DNA from: Archivesica marissinica
Taxonomy: Eukaryota > Mollusca > Bivalvia > Venerida > Vesicomyidae
NCBI GenBank assembly: GCA_014843695.1
Contig: CM026387.1
Location: forward strand, 75,636,663 to 75,700,662
Length of the DNA: 64,000 bases
Direction of reading: 5' to 3'
The position numbers and the translations under genes were made by a program. How positions within the stretch are numbered: the stretch's first letter is position 1; the number at the start of each line of letters is the position of its first letter. The notes under the pieces are model-generated. The model was not told where the DNA came from, did not search any database, and was given only the letters and a program-made list of their open reading frames with translations. Positions 1-12,300 of this stretch are shown here, piece by piece.

Positions 1-206
1 GAACCACCTCGATTACTAATGTTGATAGAACTTGTGGCCCAACCCATTTGCTTGCATTTGTGTGTCAATCTTTGTATTGTTGTATATATGTGTATATAAT
101 GCAATAAAATATTATTAAGCTATCGCTATTATTCTTAGCATAGATGGAACAAACTGATGGACGAGTAAGTTGTTTATAACAATGTGTATATGGATGAAGC
201 CAGGTG
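1..206. other. Unassigned AT-rich flank
   Basis: I see no coding exon, tandem repeat or recognisable mobile-element end in this short stretch. It runs directly into the tail of a truncated SINE. Confidence 0.5.
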
Positions 207-333
207 TTGCGTGTTTTACGTTTATTTATCGTCGCTACCGGTTGCCCATATGAGCGACGCCGCCTGAAGATATTAATAATTTTAGATGTTTGGAGGAGAG
301 TGTAATGATACAATCAGAGACCCATTCCAGAAA
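207..333 (-). repeat. SINE family A, truncated copy
   Basis: This stretch, read on the minus strand, matches the 3' two thirds of the full-length SINE at 21534-21812. It includes the conserved segment with arms CGTCGCT and AGCGACG and the terminal AATAAACG. The tRNA-like head is missing. The match ends around 333, where the 43-bp satellite begins, so the array abuts or replaces the SINE head. Confidence 0.75.
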
Positions 334-3300
334 TTATGTATGATGCTGGTCCAGGGTTTGGGTGGACGTCTCCAGATTCTGTATGAAATTGGTCCAGGGT
401 TTGGGTGTATGTCTCCAGATTCTGTATGAAGCTGGTCCAGGGTTTGGGTGGACGTCTCCAGATTATGTATGATGTTGATCCAGGGTATGATGTATGTCTC
501 CAGATTCTGTATGAAGCTGGTCCAGGGTTTGGTTGGACGTCTCCAGATTATGTATGAAGTTGGTCCAGGGTTTGGGTGGACGTCTCCAGATTCTGTATGA
601 ACCTTGTCCCGGGTTTGGGTTGACGTCTCCAGGATCTGTATGAAGCTGGTCCAGGGTTTGGGTTGACGTCTCCATATTCTGTATGAAGCTTGTCCTGGGT
701 TTGGTTGGACGTCTCCAGAGTCTGTATGAAGATGGTCCAAGGTTTGGGTGGACGTGACTCTCCAAATTCTGTATGAATCTGGTCCAGGGTTTGGGTGGAC
801 GTCTCCAGATTCTGTATGAAGCTGGTCCAGGGTTTGTGTGGACGTCTCCAGATTCTGTATGATGCTGGTCCATGGGTTTGGTGTATGTCTACAGATTCTG
901 TATGAAGCTGGTCCATGGGTTTGGTGTATGTCTCCAGATTCTGTATGAAACTGGTCCAGGGTTTGGGTGGACGTCTCCAGATTATGTATGAAGCTGGTCC
1001 AGGGTGAGGGTGGACGTCTCCAGATTATGAATGAAGTTGGTCCATGGTTTGGGTGGACGTCTCCAGATTCTGTATGAAGCTGGTCCAAGGTTTGGGTGGA
1101 CGTCTCCAGATTATGTATGATGCTGGTCCAGGGTTTGGGTGGACGTCTCCAGATTCTGTATGAAATTGGTCCAGGGTTTGGGTGTATGTCTCCGGATTCT
1201 GTATGAAGCTGGTCCAGGGTTTGGGTGGACGTCTCCAGATTATGTATGATGCTGATCCAGGGTATGATGTATGTCTCCAGATTCTGTAAGAAGCTGATCC
1301 AGGATTTGGGTGGACTTCTCCAGATTATGTATGAAGCTTGTCCAAGGTTGGGTGGTCGTCTCCATAATATGTTTGAAGCTGGTCCAGGGTTTGGGTGGAC
1401 GTCTCCAGATTATTTATGAAGCTGGTCCAGGGTTTGGGTGGACGTCTCCAGATTCTGTATGAGGCTGGTTCAGGGTATGGGTGGACGTCTTCAGAATCTG
1501 TAAGAAGCTGGTCCAGGGTTTGGGTGGACGTCTCCAGAATCTGTATGAAGCTGGTCCAGGGTTTGTGTGGACGTCTCCAGAATATGTATGAAGTTTGTCC
1601 AGTGTTTGGGTTGACGTCTCCATATTCTGTATGAAGCTTGATCTGGGTTTGAGTGGATGTCTCCATATTCTGTATGAAGATGGTCCAAGGTTTGGGTGGA
1701 CGTCTCCAGATTATGTATGAAGTTGGTCCAGGGTTTTGGTGGACGTCTCCATAATCTGTATGAAGCTGGTCCATGGTTTGGGTTGACGTCTCCAGATTCT
1801 GTATGAAGCTTGTCCAGGGTTTGTGTGGACGTCTCCAGAATCTGTATGAAGCTGGTTCAAGGTTTGGGATGACGTCTCCAGATTCTGTATGGAGCTGGTC
1901 CAGGGTTTGGGTGGACGTCTCCAGATTCTGTATGAAGCTTGTCCTGGGTTTGGGTGGACGTCTCCAGATTCTGTATGAAGTTGGTCCAGGGTTTGGGTGG
2001 ACGTCTCCAGATTCCGTATGAAGCTGGTCCAGGGTTTAGGTGGACGTCTCCAGATTATGTATGAAGCTGGTCCAAGGTTTAGGTGGACGTCTCCAGATTA
2101 TGTATGAAGCTGGTCCAAGGTTTACGTGGACGTCTCCAGATTCTGTATGAAGCTTGTCCAAGGTTTGGGTGGAGGTCTCCAGATTATGAATGAAGTTGGT
2201 CCATGGTTTGGGTGGACGTCTACAGATTCTGTATGAAGCTGGTCCAAGGTTTGGGTGGACGTCTCCAGATTATGTATGATGCTGGTCCAGGGTTTGGGTG
2301 GACGTCTCCAGATTCTGTATGAAATTGGTCCAGGGTTTGGGTGTATGTCTCCAGATTCTGTATGAAGCTGGTCCAGGGTTTGGGTGGACGTCTCCAGATT
2401 ATGTATGATGCTGATCCAGGGTATGATGTATGTCTCCAGATTCTGTATGAAGCTGATCCAGGGTTTGGGTGGACTTCTCCAGATTATGTATGAAGCTGGT
2501 CCAAGGTTGGGTGGACGTCTCCATAATCTGTTTGAAGCTGGTCCAGGGTTTGGGTGGACGTCTCCAGATTATTTATGAAGCTGGTCCAGGGTTTGGGTGG
2601 ACGTCTCCATAATCTGTATAAAGCTGGTCCAGGTTTTGTGTGGACGTCTCCAGAATCTGTATGAAGCTTGTACAGGGTTTGGGTTGACGTCTCCATATTA
2701 TGTATGAAGCTTGATCTGGGTTTGGGTGGATGTCTCCAGATTCTGTATGAAGATGGTCCAAGGTTTGGGTAGACGTCTCCAGATTATGTATGAAGTTGGT
2801 CCAGGGTTTTGGTGGACGTCTCCAGAATATGTATGAAGCTGGTCCATGGTTTGGGTTGACGTCTCCAGATTCTGTATGAAGTTGGTCCAGGGTTTGGGTG
2901 GACGTCTCCAGATTCTGTATGAAGCTGGTCCAGGGTTTAGGTGGACGTCTCCAGATTATGTATGAAGCTGGTCCAAGGTTTAGGTGGACGTCTCCAGATT
3001 ATGTATGAAGCTGGTCCAAGGTTTACGTGGACGTCACCAGATTCTATATGAAGCTGGTCCAAGGTTTGGGTGGACGTCTTCAGAATCTGTATGAAGCTGG
3101 TCCAAGGTATACGTGGACGTCTCCATATTCTGTATGAAGCTTGTCCTGGGTTTGGGTGGACGTCTCCTGATTCTGTATGAAGCTGGTCCAGGGTTTGTGT
3201 GGACGTCTCCAGATTCTGTATGAAGCTGGTCCAGGGTTTGGGTGGACGTCTCCAGATTCTGTATGAAGCTGGTCCAGGGTTTGGGTGGATGTCTCCAGAT

Positions 3301-6300
3301 TCTGTATGAAGCTGGTCCAGGGTTTGGGTGGACGTCTCCAGATTATGTATGAAGCTGTCCAGGGTTTGGATGATGTCTCCAGATTATGTATGAAGCTGAT
3401 CCAGGGTTTGGGTGGACTCTCCAGATTATGTATGAAGCTGGTCCAAGGTTGGGTGGACGTCTCCATATTTGTTTGAAGCTGGTCCAGGGTTTGGGTGGAC
3501 GTCTCCAGATTATGTATGAAGCTGGTCCAGGGTTTGGGTGGACGTCTCCAGATTCTGTATGAAGCTGGTCCAGGGTTTGGGTGGACGTCTCCAGATTCTG
3601 TATGAAGCTGGTCCAGGGTTTGGGTGGACGTCTCCATTCTTAGCGGTCCAGGTTGGTGGAGTCTCCATCTGTATGAAGCTGGTCAGGGTTTGGGTGACGT
3701 CTCCAGATTATGTATGAAGCTTGTTCTGGGTTTGGGTGGACGTCTCCAGATTCTGTATGAAGTTGGTCCAGGGTTTGGTGGACGTCTCCAGATTATGTAT
3801 GAAGCTGGTCCAGGGTTTGGTGGACGTCTCCAGATTATGTATGAAGCTGGTCCATGGTTTAGGTGGACGTCTCCAGATTATGTATGAAGCTGGTCCAAGG
3901 TTTAGGTGGACGTCTCCAGATTCTGTATGAAGCTGGTCCAAGGTTTGGGTGGACGTCTCCAGATTCTGTATGAAGCTGGTCCAAGGTTTAGGTGGACGTC
4001 TCCAGATTATGTATGAAGCTGGTCCAGGGTTTGGGTGGACGTCTCCAGATTCTGTATGAAGCTGGTCCAGGGTTTGGGTGGACGTCTCCAGAATCTGTAT
4101 GAAGCTGGTCCAAGGTTTGGGTGGACGTCTCCATATTCTGTATGAAGCTTGTCCGGGTTTGGGTGGACGTCTCCGATCTGTATGAAGCTGGTCCAGGGTT
4201 TGGTGGACGTCTCCAGATTCTGTATGAAGCTGGTCCAGGGTTTGGGTGGACGTCTCCAGATTCTGTATGAAGCTGGTCCAGGGTTTGGGTGGATGTCTCC
4301 AGATTATGTATGAAGTTGGTCCATGGTTTGGGTGGACGTCTCCAGAATCTGTATGAAGCTGGTCCAGGATTTTGGTGGACGTCTCAAGAATCTATAAGAA
4401 GCTGGTCCATGGTTTGGGTTGACGTCTCCAAATTCTGTGTGAAGTTTGTCCAGGTTTTGGGTGGACGTCTCCAGAATCTGTATGAAGCTGGTCCAGGGTT
4501 TGGGTTGACGTCTCCATATTATGTATGAAGCTTATCCTGGGTTTGGGTGGACGTCTCCAGATTATGTATGAAGCTGGTCCAAGGTTTAGGTGGACGTCTC
4601 CAGATTATGTATGAAGTTGGTCCAAGGTTTAGGTGGACGTCTCCAGATTCTGTATGAAGCTGGTCCAAGGTTTAGGGGTACGTCTCCAGATTCTGTATGA
4701 AGCTTGTCCAAGGTTTGGGTGGACGTCTCCAGATTATGAATGAAGTTGGTCCATGGTTTGGGTGGACGTCTCCAGATTCGGTATGAAGCTGGTTCAAGGT
4801 TTGGGTTGACGTCTCCAGATTCTGTATGAAGCTGGTCCAGGGTTTGGGTGGACGTCTCCAGATTATGTATGAAGCTTGTCCTGGGTTTGGGTGGACGTCT
4901 CCAGATTCTGTATGAAGTTGGTCCAGGGTTTGGGTGGACGTCTCCAGATTCTGTATGAAGCTGGTCCAGGGTTTAGGTGGACGTCTTCAGATTATGTATG
5001 AAGCTGGGCCAAGGTTTAGTTGGACGTCTCCAGATTATGTATGAAGCTGGTACAAGGTTTACGTGGACGTCTCCAGATTCTGTATGAAGCTGGTCCAGGG
5101 TTTGGGTGGACGTCTCCAGAATCTGTATGAAGCTTGTCCAGGCTTTGGGTTCACGTCTCCATATTCTGTATGAAGCTTGTCCTGGGTTTGGGTGGACGTC
5201 TCCTGATTCTGTATGAAGATGGTCCAAGGTTTGGGTGGACGTGACTCTCCAGATTCTGTATGAAGCTGGTGCAGGGTTTGGGTGGACGTCTCCAGATTCT
5301 GTATGAAGCTGGTCCAGGGTTTGGGTTGATGTCTCCAGAGTCTGTATGAAGCTGGTCCAGGGTGTGGGTGGACATCTCCAGATTCTGTATGAAGCTTATC
5401 CTGGGTTTGGGTGGACGTCTCCAGATTATGTATGAAGCTGGTCCAATGTTTAGTTGGACCTCTCCAGATTATGTATGAAGTTGGTCCAAGGTTTAGGTGG
5501 ACGTCTCCAGATTCTGTATGAAGCTGGTCCAAGGTTTAGGTGTACGTCTCCAGATTCTGTATGAAGCTTGTCCAAGGTTTGGGTGGAGGTCTCCAGATTA
5601 TGAATGAAGTTGGTCCATGGTTTGGGTGGACGTCTCCAGATTCTGTATGAAGCTGGTCCAAGGTTTGGGTGGACGTCTCCAGATTATGTATGATGCTGGT
5701 CCAGGGTTTGGGTGGACATCTCCAGATTCTGTATGAAATTGGTCCAGGGTTTGGGTGTATGTCTCCGGATTCTGTAATGAAGCTGGTCCAGGGTTTGGGT
5801 GGACGTCTCCAGATTATGTATGATGCTGATCCAGGGTATGATGTATGTCTCCAGATTCTGTAAGAAGCTGATCCAGGATTTGGGTGGACTTCTCCAGATT
5901 ATGTATGAAGCTTGTCCAAGGTTGGGTGGTCGTCTCCATAATATGTTTGAAGCTGGTCCAGGGTTTGGGTGGACGTCTCCAGATTATTTATGAAGCTGGT
6001 CCAGGGTTTGGGTGGACGTCTCCAGATTCTGTATGAGGCTGGTTCAGGGTATGGGTGGACGTCTTCAGAATCTGTAAGAAGCTGGTCCAGGGTTTGGGTG
6101 GACGTCTCCAGAATCTGTATGAAGCTGGTCCAGGGTTTGTGTGGACGTCTCCAGAATATGTATGAAGTTTGTCCAGTGTTTGGTTGACGTCTCCATATTC
6201 TGTATGAAGCTTGATCTGGGTTTGAGTGGATGTCTCCATATTCTGTATGAAGATGGTCCAAGGTTTGGGTGGACGTCTCCAGATTATGTATGAAGTTGGT

Positions 6301-9300
6301 CCAGGGTTTTGGTGGACGTCTCCATAATCTGTATGAAGCTGGTCCATGGTTTGGGTTGACGTCTCCAGATTCTGTATGAAGCTTGTCCAGGGTTTGTGTG
6401 GACGTCTCCAGAATCTGTATGAAGCTGGTTCAAGGTTTGGGATGACGTCTCCAGATTCTGTATGGAGCTGGTCCAGGGTTTGGGTGGACGTCTCCAGATT
6501 CTGTATGAAGCTTGTCCTGGGTTTGGGTGGACGTCTCCAGATTCTGTATGAAGTTGGTCCAGGGTTTGGGTGGACGTCTCCAGATTCCGTATGAAGCTGG
6601 TCCAGGGTTTAGGTGGACGTCTCCAGATTATGTATGAAGCTGGTCCAAGGTTTAGGTGGACGTCTCCAGATTATGTATGAAGCTGGTCCAAGGTTTACGT
6701 GGACGTCTCCAGATTCTGTATGAAGCTTGTCCAAGGTTTGGGTGGAGGTCTCCAGATTATGAATGAAGTTGGTCCATGGTTTGGGTGGACGTCTACAGAT
6801 TCTGTATGAAGCTGGTCCAAGGTTTGGGTGGACGTCTCCAGATTATGTATGATGCTGGTCCAGGGTTTGGGTGGACGTCTCCAGATTCTGTATGAAATTG
6901 GTCCAGGGTTTGGGTGTATGTCTCCAGATTCTGTATGAAGCTGGTCCAGGGTTTGGGTGGACGTCTCCAGATTATGTATGATGCTGATCCAGGGTATGAT
7001 GTATGTCTCCAGATTCTGTATGAAGCTGATCCAGGGTTTGGGTGGACTTCTCCAGATTATGTATGAAGCTGGTCCAAGGTTGGGTGGACGTCTCCGTAAT
7101 CTGTTTGAAGCTGGTCCATGGTTTGGGTGGACGTCTCCAGATTATTTATGAAGCTGGTCCAGGGTTTGGGTGGACGTCTCGAGATTCTGTATGATGCTGG
7201 TTCAGGGTATGGGTGGACGTCTCCAGAATCTGTATGAAGCTGGTCCAGGGTTTGGGTGAACGTCTCCAGAATCTGTATAAAGCTGGTCCAGGGTTTGTGT
7301 GGACGTCTCCAGAATCTGTATGAAGCTTGTCCAGGGTTTGGGTTGACGTCTCCATATTATGTATGAAGATTGATCTGGGTTTGGGTGGATGTCTCCAGAT
7401 TCTGTATGAAGATGGTCCAAGGTTTGGGTAGACGTCTCCAGATTATGTATGAAGTTGGTCCAGTGTTTGGGTTGACGTCTCCAGATTCTGTATGAAGTTG
7501 GTCTAGGGTTTGGGTGGACGTCTCCAGATTGTGTATGAAACTGGTCCAGGGTTTAGGTGGACGTCTCCAGATTATGTATGAAGCTGGTCCAAGGTTTAGG
7601 TGGACGTCTCCAGATTATGTATGAAGCTGGTCCAAGGTTTACGTGGACGTCACCAGATTCTATATGAAGCTGGTCCAAGGTTTGGGTGGACGTCTCCAGA
7701 ATCTGTTTTGAAGCTGGTCCAAGGTTTACGTGGACGTCTCCATATTCTGTATGAAGCTTGTCCAGGGTTTGGGTGGACGTCTCCTGATTCTGTATGAAGC
7801 TGGTCCAGGGTTTGGGTGGACGTCTCCAGATTCTGTATGAAGCTGGTCCAGGGTTTGGGTGGACGTCTCCAGATTCTGTATGAAGCTGGTCCAGGGTTTG
7901 GGTGGATGTCTCCAGAGTAGGTATGAGGCTGCTCCAGGGTGTGGGTGGACGTCTCCATATTCTGTATGAAGCTGATCCAGGGTTTGGGTGGACGTCTCCG
8001 TATTCGGTATGAAGCTTTTCCTGGGTTTGGATGGACGTTTTCAGATTCTGTATGAAGATGGTCCAAGGTTTGGGTGGACGTCTCCAGATTCTGTATGAAG
8101 CTTGTCCAGGGTTTAGGTGGACGTCTCCAGATTCTGTATGAAGCTGTTCCAAGGTTTGGATGGACGTCTCCAGATTATGTATGATGCTGGTCCAGGGTTT
8201 GGGTGGACGTCTCCAGATTCTGTATGAAATTGGTCCAGGGTTTGGGTGTATGTCTCCAGATTCTGTATGAAGCTGGTCCAGGGTTTGGGTGGACGTCTCC
8301 AGATTATGTATGATGCTGATCCAGGGTATGATGTATGTCTCCAGATTCTGTATGAAGCTGGTCCAGGGTTTGGGTGGACGTCTCCAGATTATGTATGAAG
8401 TTGGTCCAGGGTTTGGGTGGACGTCTCCAGATTCTGTATGAAGCTTGTCCGGGTTTGGGTTGACGTCTCCAGGATCTGTATGAAGCTGGTCCAGGGTTGG
8501 GTTGACGTCTCCATATTCTGTATGAAGCTTGTCCTGGGTTTGGTTGGACGTCTCCAGAGTCTGTATGAAGATGGTCCAAGGTTTGGGTGGACGTCTCCAG
8601 ATTCTGTATGAATCTGGTCCAGGGTTTGGGTGGACGTCTCCAGATTCTGTATGAAGCTGGTCCAGGGTTTGGGTGGATGTCTCCAGATTTTGTATGAAGC
8701 TGGTACAGGGTTTGGGTGGACGTCTCCAGATTCTGTATGATGCTGGTCCAGGGTTTGTGTGGACGTCTCCAGATTCTGTATGATGCTGGTCCATGGGTTT
8801 GGTGTATGTCTACAGATTCTGTATGAAGCTGGTCCATGGTGTAGTCTCCAGATTCTGTATGAAGCTGGTCCAGGGTTTGGGTGGACGTCTCCAGATTATG
8901 TATGAAGCTGGTCCAGGGTGTGGGTGGACGTCTCCAGATTCTGTATGAAGCTAGTCCAGGGTTTGGGTGGACGTCTCCAGAATCTGTATGAAGCTGGTCC
9001 AGGGTTTGGGTGGACATCTCCAGATTATGTATGAAGTTGGTCCAGGGTTTAGGTGGACGTCTCCAGATTATGTGTGAAGCTGGTCCAAGGTTTGGGTGGA
9101 CGTCTCCAGATTATGTATGAAGCCTGTTCAAGGCTTGGGTGGACGTCTCCAGATTCTGTATGACGCTGGTCCAGGGTTTTGGTGGACGTCTCCAGAATAT
9201 GTATGAAGCTGGTCCAGTGTTTAGGTTGACGTCTCCATATTATGTATGAAGCTGGTCCAGGGTGTGGGTGGACGTCTCCATATTCTGTATGAAGCTGGTT

Positions 9301-12300
9301 CAAGGTTTGTGGTGACGTCTCCAGATTCTGTATGAAGCTGGTCCAGGGTTTGGGTGGACGTCTCCAGATTCTGTATGAAGCTGGTCCAAGGTTTAGGTGG
9401 ACGTCTCCAGATTATGTATGAAGCTGGTCCAAGGTTTAGGTGGACGTCTCCAGATTATGTATGAAGCTGGTCCAAGGTTTGGGTGGACGTCTCCAGATTC
9501 TGTATGAAGCTGGTCCAGGGTTTAGGTGGACGTCTCCAGATTATGTATGAAGCTGGTCCAAGGTTTAGGTGGACGTCTCCAGATTCTGTATGAAGCTGGT
9601 CCAAGGTTTACGTGGACGTCTCCATATTCTGTAGAAGCTGGTCCAGGTTTGTGGACTTCCATATTGTATGAAGCTTGTCCTGGGTTTGGGTGGACGTCTC
9701 CTGATTCTGTATGAAGCTGGTCCAGGGTTTGGGTGGACGTCTCCAGATTCTGTATGAAGCTGGTCCAGGGTTTGGGTGGACGTCTCCAGATTCTGTATGA
9801 AGCTGGTCCAGGGTGTGGGTGGACGTCTCCAGATTCTGTATGAAGCTGATCCAGGGTTTGGGTGGACGTCTCCGTATTCTGTATGAAGCTTGTCCTGGGT
9901 TTGGGTGGACGTTTCCAGATTCTGTATGAAGATGGTCCAAGGTTTGGGTGGACGTGACTCTCCAGATTCTGTATGAAGCTGGTCCAGGGTTTAGGTGGAC
10001 GTCTCCATATTCTGTATGAAGCTGGTCCAGGGTGTGGGTGGACGTCTCCAGATTATGTATGAAGCTGGTCCAAGGTTTGGGTGGACGTCTCCAGATTATG
10101 TATGATGCTGGTCCAGGGTTTGGGTGGACGTCTCCAGATTCTGTATGAAATTGGTCCAGGGTTTGGGTGTATGTCTCCAGATTCTGTATGAAGCTGGTCC
10201 AGGGTTTGGGTGGACGTCTCCAGATTATGTATGATGCTGATCCAGGGTATGATGTATGTCTCCAGATTCTGTATGAAGCTGGTCCAGGGTTTGGGTGGAC
10301 GTCTCCAGATTATGTATGAAGTTGGTCCAGGGTTTGGGTGGACGTCTCCAGATTCTGTATGAACCTTGTCCCGGGTTTGGGTTGACGTCTCCAGGATCTG
10401 TATGAAGCTGGTCCAGGGTTTGGGTTGACGTCTCCATATTCTGTATGAAGCTTGTCCTGGGTTTGGTTGGACGTCTCCAGAGTCTGTATGAAGATGGTCC
10501 AAAGTTTGGGTGGACTTGACTCTCCAGATTCTGTATGAATCTGGTCCAGGGTTTGGGTGGACGTCTCCAGATTCTGTATGAAGCTGGTCCAGGGTTTGGG
10601 TGGATGTCTCCAGATTTTGTATGAAGCTGGTACAGGGTGTGGGTGGACGTCTCCAGATTCTGTATGATGCTGGTCCAGGGTTTGTGTGGACGTCTCCAGA
10701 TTCTGTATGATGCTGGTCCATGGGTTTGGTGTATGTCTACAGATTCTGTATGAAGCTGGTCCAGGGTGTGGGTGGACGTCTCCAGATTCTGTATGAAGCT
10801 AATCCAGGGTTTGGGTGGACGTTTCCAGAATCTGTATGAAGCTGGTCCAGGGTTTGGGTGGACATCTCCAGATTATGCATGAAGTTGGTCCAGGGTTTAG
10901 GTGGACGTCTCCAGATTATGTGTGAAGCTGGTCCAAGGTTTGGGTGGACGTCTCCAGATTATGTATGAAGCCTGTTCAAGGCTTGGGTGGACGTCTCCAG
11001 ATTCTGTATGACGCTGGTCCAGGGTTTTGGTGGACGTCTCCAGAATATGTATGAAGCTGGTCCAGTGTTTAGGTTGACGTCTCCATATTATGTATGAAGC
11101 TGGTCCAGGGTGTGGGTGGACGTCTCCATATTCTGTATGAAGCTGGTTCAAGGTTTGTGGTGACGTCTCCAGATTCTGTATGAAGCTGGTCCAGGGTTTG
11201 GGTGGACGTCTCCAGATTCTGTATGAAGCTGGTCCAAGGTTTAGGTGGACGTCTCCAGATTATGTATGAAGCTGGTCCAAGGTTTAGGTGGACGTCTCCA
11301 GATTATGTATGAAGCTGGTCCAAGGTTTAGGTGGACGTCTCCAGATTATGTATGAAGCTGGTCCAAGGTTTACGTGGACGTCACCAGATTCTATATGAAG
11401 CTGGTCCAAGGTTTGGGTGGACGTCTCCAGAATCTGTATGAAGCTGGTCCAAGGTTTACGTGGACGTCTCCATATTCTGTATGAAGCTTGTCCTGGGTTT
11501 GGGTGGACGTCTCCTGATTCTGTATGAAGCTGGTCCAGGGTTTGGGTGGACGTCTCCAGATTCTGTATGAAGCTGGTCCAGGGTTTGGGTGGATGTCTCC
11601 AGAGTAGGTATGAGGCTGCTACAGGGTGTGGGTGGACGTCTCCATATTCTGTATGAAGCTGATCCAGGGTTTGGGTGGACGTCTCCGTATTCGGTATGAA
11701 GCTTGTCCTGGGTTTGGATGGACGTTTTCAGATTCTGTATGAAGATGGTCCAAGGTTTGGGTGGACATGACTCTCCAGATTCTGTATGAAGCTGGTCCAG
11801 GGTTTAGGTGGACGTCTCCATATTCTGTATGAAGCTGGTCCAGGGTGTGGGTGGACGTCTCCAGATTCTGTATGAAGCTGTTCGAAGGTTTGGGTGGACG
11901 TCTCCAGATTATGTATGATGCTGGTCCAGGGTTTGGGTGGACGTCTCCAGATTCTGTATGAAATTGGTCCAGGGTTTGGGTGTATGTCTCCAGATTCTGT
12001 ATGAAGCTGGTCCAGGGTTTGGGTGGACGTCTCCAGATTATGTATGATGCTGATCCAGGGTATGATGTATGTCTCCAGATTCTGTATGAAGCTGGTCCAG
12101 GGTTTGGGTGGACGTCTCCAGATTATGTATGAAGTTGGTCCAGGGTTTGGGTGGACGTCTCCAGATTCTGTATGAACCTTGTCCCGGGTTTGGGTTGACG
12201 TCTCCAGGATCTGTATGAAGCTGGTCCAGGGTTTGGGTTGACGTCTCCATATTCTGTATGAAGCTTGTCCTGGGTTTGGTTGGACGTCTCCAGAGTCTGT

